A stretch of 64,000 bases of DNA, from NCBI GenBank assembly GCA_023391015.1, contig JAEWBT010000036.1, forward strand, positions 1 through 64,000, written 5' to 3'. A model generated the notes under the pieces. The model did not search any database, was not told the origin of the DNA, and saw only the letters and a program-made list of their open reading frames with translations. Below, piece by piece: positions 60,049-64,000 of this stretch. A program made the position numbers and the translations under genes. The stretch is from Bacteroidota bacterium. Lineage in GTDB: Bacteria; Bacteroidota; Bacteroidia; Chitinophagales; Chitinophagaceae. How positions within the stretch are numbered: the stretch's first letter is position 1; each line of letters begins with the position of its first letter.

Positions 60049-61515
60049 TTAGAGAGAAAGTTCGTTGAAAGTTTCGGCGAGGATTTTCCGGTCGTCAAAC
60101 GGATGCTTCACGCCGCCGATTTCCTGATAGGTTTCATGGCCTTTGCCGGCCACCAGAATAATGTCGCCGGGGCGGGCCAGCATGCAGGCTGTTCGGATGG
60201 CCTCGCGGCGGTCGGCAATGCGAAGCGCTTTTCGTTTTTGGGCCGGTGACAATTCGGCTTCCATTTCCGAGAGAATGGTTTCCGGATTTTCGTAGCGCGG
60301 GTTGTCGCTCGTGAGGATGGCTTTGGCACTGTGTTCACAGGCAGCCGCGGCCATCACCGGTCGCTTCGCCGCGTCGCGGTTGCCGCCGCAACCCACCACC
60401 GTAATCACGGCTTGGTCAGCTGTTTTCAGTTGGTTAATGGTGGCCAGCACGTTGAGGAGCGCGTCGGGTGTGTGGGCGTAATCCACAATCCCCAAAACGC
60501 CTTTTTCGGGCGAGCGCAGCGTTTCAAACCGACCGGCCGCACCGCTCAACGCCGTGAGCGCAGACAAAACGGCCTCTTTTTCTTCACCCAAAAGCACCGC
60601 CGCGCCGTACACCGCTAGTAGGTTGTAGGCGTTGAACGTGCCAATCATCCGGCAATGCGCTTCCTGCCCGTCCACCAAAAGGTGAAGCCCGGCAATGCCG
60701 TTTTCCAGTACTTTGGCTTTAAACGTAGCCGGTTCGCGCAGGCTGTAGGTACATTTCTGCGCCGCTGTGTTCTGCAGCATCACCGCGCCGCGCTTGTCGT
60801 CAGCGTTCACGAGAGCAAAGCTGTCTTTCGGCAGGCCGTCAAAAAAGCCTTTTTTGGCGCGGATGTAGGCGTCAAACGTGCCGTGGTAATCCAGGTGGTC
60901 GTGGGTGATGTTGGTGAAAACGCCGCCCGCAAACTGCACCCCGGCAATGCGTTGTTGCACCACCGCGTGAGAACTGACTTCCATAAACGCATAGGTGCAA
61001 CCCGCGTCGGCCATCTGGCCCAGCAACTGGTGGAGCGAAATCGCGTCGGGCGTGGTGTGCGTCGCCGCTACCGTTTGGTCCCCGATTTTATTTTCTACCG
61101 TAGAAAGCAACCCGGCTTTATAGCCGAGTGCACTGAAAAGTTGCCATAATAAAGTAGCGCAGGTCGTTTTACCGTTGGTGCCGGTCACGCCCACGATACG
61201 CAGCCGCGACGACGGGTGGCCATAAAAACGGTCGGCCAGCATGCCGGCGGCTTGAGCCGCGTCGGGCACCACTACCACCGCCGTATTTTCCGGAATTTCC
61301 GCCGGTACTTTTTCACAAAAAACAACCGACGCACCCGCAGCAATGGCTTTGGGGATGAAATCGTGGCCGTCTACCGCCGTTCCTTTCACTGCAATAAAAC
61401 CGCTTTCCGGCCCCGCCGCCCGCGAATCCAGGCACAGCGACACCACTTCCACCCCGGGCTTTCCGGAATGCAGACGGGCGCTTGGCAAGGCTAGCAGGAG
61501 GTCTTTGAGAAGCAT
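60049..61515 (-). CDS. murE: UDP-MurNAc-tripeptide synthetase (meso-diaminopimelate adding)
   Basis: MurE adds the third residue of the peptidoglycan stem. The ATG at 61515 (LLKDLLLALP) gives 488 residues; the longer frame to 61923 lies over ftsI and is rejected. GVTGTNGKTTCATLLW near 107-122 is the ATP loop, NITHDHLDYHGTFDAYI near 205 the metal motif, and the DNPR motif (SDNPRYENPETI near 405) selects meso-diaminopimelate rather than lysine. It lies between ftsI (35 bp) and mraY (66 bp). Confidence 0.96.
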   Translation of the reverse strand: MLLKDLLLALPSARLHSGKPGVEVVSLCLDSRAAGPESGFIAVKGTAVDGHDFIPKAIAAGASVVFCEKVPAEIPENTAVVVVPDAAQAAGMLADRFYGHPSSRLRIVGVTGTNGKTTCATLLWQLFSALGYKAGLLSTVENKIGDQTVAATHTTPDAISLHQLLGQMADAGCTYAFMEVSSHAVVQQRIAGVQFAGGVFTNITHDHLDYHGTFDAYIRAKKGFFDGLPKDSFALVNADDKRGAVMLQNTAAQKCTYSLREPATFKAKVLENGIAGLHLLVDGQEAHCRMIGTFNAYNLLAVYGAAVLLGEEKEAVLSALTALSGAAGRFETLRSPEKGVLGIVDYAHTPDALLNVLATINQLKTADQAVITVVGCGGNRDAAKRPVMAAAACEHSAKAILTSDNPRYENPETILSEMEAELSPAQKRKALRIADRREAIRTACMLARPGDIILVAGKGHETYQEIGGVKHPFDDRKILAETFNELSL

Positions 61516-61550
61516 AGGAAAAGGAGCTTTATTTCCGGAAATTTTGGGGT

Positions 61551-63686
61551 TTAGGATTGGAGATTGAGTATGATGGTCTGGCCTTTCTGCACCGCTGTGC
61601 CCGCCGGAATGGATTGGGCGTGAACGGTTCCGCTGCCCTGAATCTGAACTGTAATGCCTTGTTTTTCCAAAAGATAAATGGCATCGCGCAGGCCCATGCC
61701 CACCACATCGGGAACAGTTCCTTTCTGCACCAACCGGCGCATCGCCACCGCACTGTTGGCCGAGTCGGCCCCGACAGCTACAATCTCGCCATGGTTTTCG
61801 CCGTTCAAAATGGCTTTGCGGCCCAGCGCGCTCATCAGTTTGGCAACCGCTTCTGCCGAGGCCGGACGGGAAATGAGCTTGCCGCCATCCAGCCGTGCAA
61901 ATGAGTCCAGTGGCCCGGCCCACGAACCAAGGTCAGACGCAAAAATCTTATCGGCGACCATCCGGAATACCGGCGCGGCCAGCGTACCACCGTAGTAAGA
62001 CCCGGCGTGTGGACGGGTGCGAATCACCACGCAAACGGTATAGCGCGGCTTATCGGCGGGGAAATAACCCACGAACGTGCCCTGGTAAACGCCCATCCGG
62101 TAGGTAATGCCTTTATCGGCCACCTGCGCCGTTCCGGTTTTTCCGGCAATGGCGTAGTTGGGCGACTTAATGTGTTTGCCGGTTCCGGTAATCACCACTT
62201 CTTCGGCACAGCTTCGCAGCTGGCGAATGCTGGCAGGATCGGCAATGGCTTCGTTGAGCACCACGGGCTCGGTTACTTTCACATCTTTACCATATTCGCG
62301 GATAGAGTGGATGAGATAAGGCTTCATCATCTTGCCGTCGTTGGCCACCGCGTTGTACAACATACAGGTGTGAATCGGCGAAATCATAACGCCGTAACCG
62401 ATGCCCATCCAGGGCAAGATGGTGTTGTTCCAGTGTTTGGATTTGGGGCGGATCACCGCCGGTTTGGGCTCCCCGGCCAGTTCAATACCGGTGCGGTCCA
62501 ACAGGTGCATTTTCTCCAAATGCGCTACAAATTTTTCCGGGTTTTTGGCGTAATGTTCAAAAACCAGCTTCGCCATCCCCACGTTGCTGGATTGGGCAAA
62601 CGCCTTTTTTATCGGCATGGCACCGAGGCCGTGGTGGGAGTCGTGCATCGTGCGATTGCCAAACACCTTGGCGCCGCCTTCGCAGTCCACGATATCATCT
62701 ACATTAATGTAACCGTCGCGCAGCAGGGCTGCGAGCGTAGCGATTTTAAACGTAGAGCCCGGCTCCGCCAGCGTCATGGCGTAATTGATGTCTTCGGTGT
62801 ATTTTCCGGTAGCGGAGTCGCGGCCCAGGTTGGCCAATGCGCGGATTTTGCCGGTCGGCACTTCCATCACTACCACCGTTCCCTGCTGGCAGTTGTATTG
62901 TTCCAGAATCGAAAGCAACGCATGATGCGCCACATCCTGAATGCGCATGTCTAAGGTCGTTACTACGTCGCGACCGTTCTGCGGCTCCACAACCGAACCT
63001 TCCAGGGTCGTCCAGCGGTTGCCCACAATGCGCTGGCGCACGCAGGTGCCGTCCAGCCCAGACAAAATCGAATCGCAGGTAGCTTCCAGACCGGCAACGC
63101 TTTTCACAAGTCGGGCTTCCTTGCCTTCGCCTTTCCACACAAAATTGCTTTTGCCAATCGTACGGGAGGCCAGCACGCCGTAGGGTGCAACGCGCTTGTT
63201 TTTGGTTTCAAAAATAAATCCGCCCCAGCGCTGTCCTTTATTAAATACCGGCAATTCGCGCAGGGCCTGAAACTGATAATAGGCCAGATTTTTGCCGACT
63301 TCAAAATAGCGGCTGCCTTTATCCCGGCCTTTCTGCAGTTTCTTTTTCCACTCGGCAGCCGTGCCTTTTTGGGTAATGGCGGCAATGCCTTTGGAGAGGG
63401 TATCTAAGTAGCGGGCAAAGGTGTCGGGTTTGGCAATGGTAAGATCCACGTGGACGTCAAACTGCGGAATGGTGCTGGAAAGCAAGGTGCCGTCTTCGCT
63501 GTAGATATTGCCGCGCTCGGCCACCAGCGTGTCGGTCTGCACGTTCATTTCCAGCGCGCGCTTCCGGAGTTCCGGACCATCCGTCACTTGGATCCACGCC
63601 GCTTTCGCCACGATCATCACACCCAGCAGGCAGATGGCCGAGAAGGCTACGTAAACCCGGAATCGTATGTCGCGCCGTACGCTCAT
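61551..63686 (-). CDS. ftsI: Septal transpeptidase FtsI (PBP3) with PASTA domain
   Basis: The 711-residue class B penicillin-binding protein crosslinks septal peptidoglycan with FtsW. It has one N-terminal membrane helix (VYVAFSAICLLGVMIVAKAAW near 12-32), a dimerisation domain and the transpeptidase motifs STFK (GSTFKIATL near 311), SSN near 363 and KTG (GKTGTAQV near 515). A PASTA domain (GTVPDVVGMGLRDAIYLLEK) ends it, as in Gram-positive PBPs and many Bacteroidota. It overlaps ftsL by 4 bp. Confidence 0.95.
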   Translation of the reverse strand: MSVRRDIRFRVYVAFSAICLLGVMIVAKAAWIQVTDGPELRKRALEMNVQTDTLVAERGNIYSEDGTLLSSTIPQFDVHVDLTIAKPDTFARYLDTLSKGIAAITQKGTAAEWKKKLQKGRDKGSRYFEVGKNLAYYQFQALRELPVFNKGQRWGGFIFETKNKRVAPYGVLASRTIGKSNFVWKGEGKEARLVKSVAGLEATCDSILSGLDGTCVRQRIVGNRWTTLEGSVVEPQNGRDVVTTLDMRIQDVAHHALLSILEQYNCQQGTVVVMEVPTGKIRALANLGRDSATGKYTEDINYAMTLAEPGSTFKIATLAALLRDGYINVDDIVDCEGGAKVFGNRTMHDSHHGLGAMPIKKAFAQSSNVGMAKLVFEHYAKNPEKFVAHLEKMHLLDRTGIELAGEPKPAVIRPKSKHWNNTILPWMGIGYGVMISPIHTCMLYNAVANDGKMMKPYLIHSIREYGKDVKVTEPVVLNEAIADPASIRQLRSCAEEVVITGTGKHIKSPNYAIAGKTGTAQVADKGITYRMGVYQGTFVGYFPADKPRYTVCVVIRTRPHAGSYYGGTLAAPVFRMVADKIFASDLGSWAGPLDSFARLDGGKLISRPASAEAVAKLMSALGRKAILNGENHGEIVAVGADSANSAVAMRRLVQKGTVPDVVGMGLRDAIYLLEKQGITVQIQGSGTVHAQSIPAGTAVQKGQTIILNLQS

Positions 63687-64000
63687 GGGGTTGTGGAGGA
63701 AGGGGTTTGAGAAGTGCCCGGCAAGCCGGTGTTGGAAGGAATGGTATAAGCAGGGAGCAACAAAGGCTTTAGGCCAATGCCGGCAGCGCGGCGAATGACT
63801 TCGGCTTCTACCCCGGCCGCCATCAGGCGGGTTTTGGAGTCCATGTAGCGCCAGCGCAGCTCTTTAAGCGTTTTTTGCTCTTTTTCAATTTCCCGTTGCC
63901 GCTCGGTGGCTGTTGTATTATAAGAGATATACACCACGCCCAGCAGCGCGATAAAAGCATAGAACGGAATATTATTGACCAGTGCGCCGTAGGAAATGCG
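63683..64000 (-). CDS. ftsL: FtsL-like division protein (N-terminus outside window)
   Basis: The frame runs from the window edge to the stop at 63683, giving 105 residues. A membrane helix (IPFYAFIALLGVVYISYN at about residues 12-29 of the visible part) is followed by a short coiled-coil stretch (TERQREIEKEQKTLKELRWRYMDSKTRL) and a Pro/Thr-rich tail. This layout and the ATGA overlap with ftsI identify it as FtsL by position rather than sequence. It pairs with FtsQ and the FtsB-type protein to regulate FtsWI. Confidence 0.8.
   Translation of the reverse strand, partial: RISYGALVNNIPFYAFIALLGVVYISYNTTATERQREIEKEQKTLKELRWRYMDSKTRLMAAGVEAEVIRRAAGIGLKPLLLPAYTIPSNTGLPGTSQTPSSTTP

Overview
The window is chromosomal DNA from a member of the Bacteroidota, most like Chitinophagia or Saprospiria. 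The evidence is a short 291-residue primary sigma factor, repeated TAnnTTTG -7 promoter elements, secreted proteins with type IX secretion (Por/T9SS) C-terminal tails, and Bacteroidota-only families such as DUF5777, DUF6438, a START-like protein and a LuxC-like acyl-CoA reductase beside a ferredoxin. No rRNA, insertion sequence, prophage or CRISPR array is visible.

Layout. 1-1613 (minus) is the promoter-proximal end of an exopolysaccharide export locus that looks AT-richer than the rest, followed by tRNA-Arg(CCU). 2.1-13.6 kb holds housekeeping genes (trmN6, tsaD, tilS, der, rimO) with a secreted S41 peptidase, a decayed antitoxin gene and a secreted PNGase F-like protein. 13.6-26.5 kb carries dprA, ferredoxin with acyl-CoA reductase, envelope genes (GT39, PAP2, LptF/G-like permease), rpoD, a CvfB-like regulator, ffh and a secreted protein built from about ten 34-residue repeats. 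26.7-34.1 kb is a compact minus-strand cluster of two YceI proteins, a propeller-type sensor kinase with LytTR regulator, an OB-fold protein, two heme lipoproteins and a DUF5777 barrel protein. 34.2-41.9 kb has infC-thrS, a LolA-like gene with an ABC exporter, and a histidine kinase. 42.2-48.9 kb has two large secreted proteins around ahpC-ahpD. 49.1-64.0 kb is the division and cell-wall (dcw) cluster, ftsL-ftsI-murE-mraY-murD-ftsW-murG-murC-ftsQ-ftsA-ftsZ, all on the minus strand. It makes lipid II and builds the septal machinery; the DNPR motif in MurE indicates meso-diaminopimelate peptidoglycan.

The strongest unexplained signal is at the DNA level. The palindrome TTTCCGGAAA occurs close to 40 times by hand count (chance expectation well below one), in genes in all three reading frames and between genes, sometimes in tandem. 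It is almost absent from the EPS end, from 26.5-33.8 kb and from 46.1-50.8 kb. The gaps between genes also hold at least five families of REP-like palindromes and a 42-bp repeat array with palindromic cores at exactly constant spacing. The 26.7-34.1 kb heme/YceI/two-component cluster is the best candidate for a poorly described protein system.
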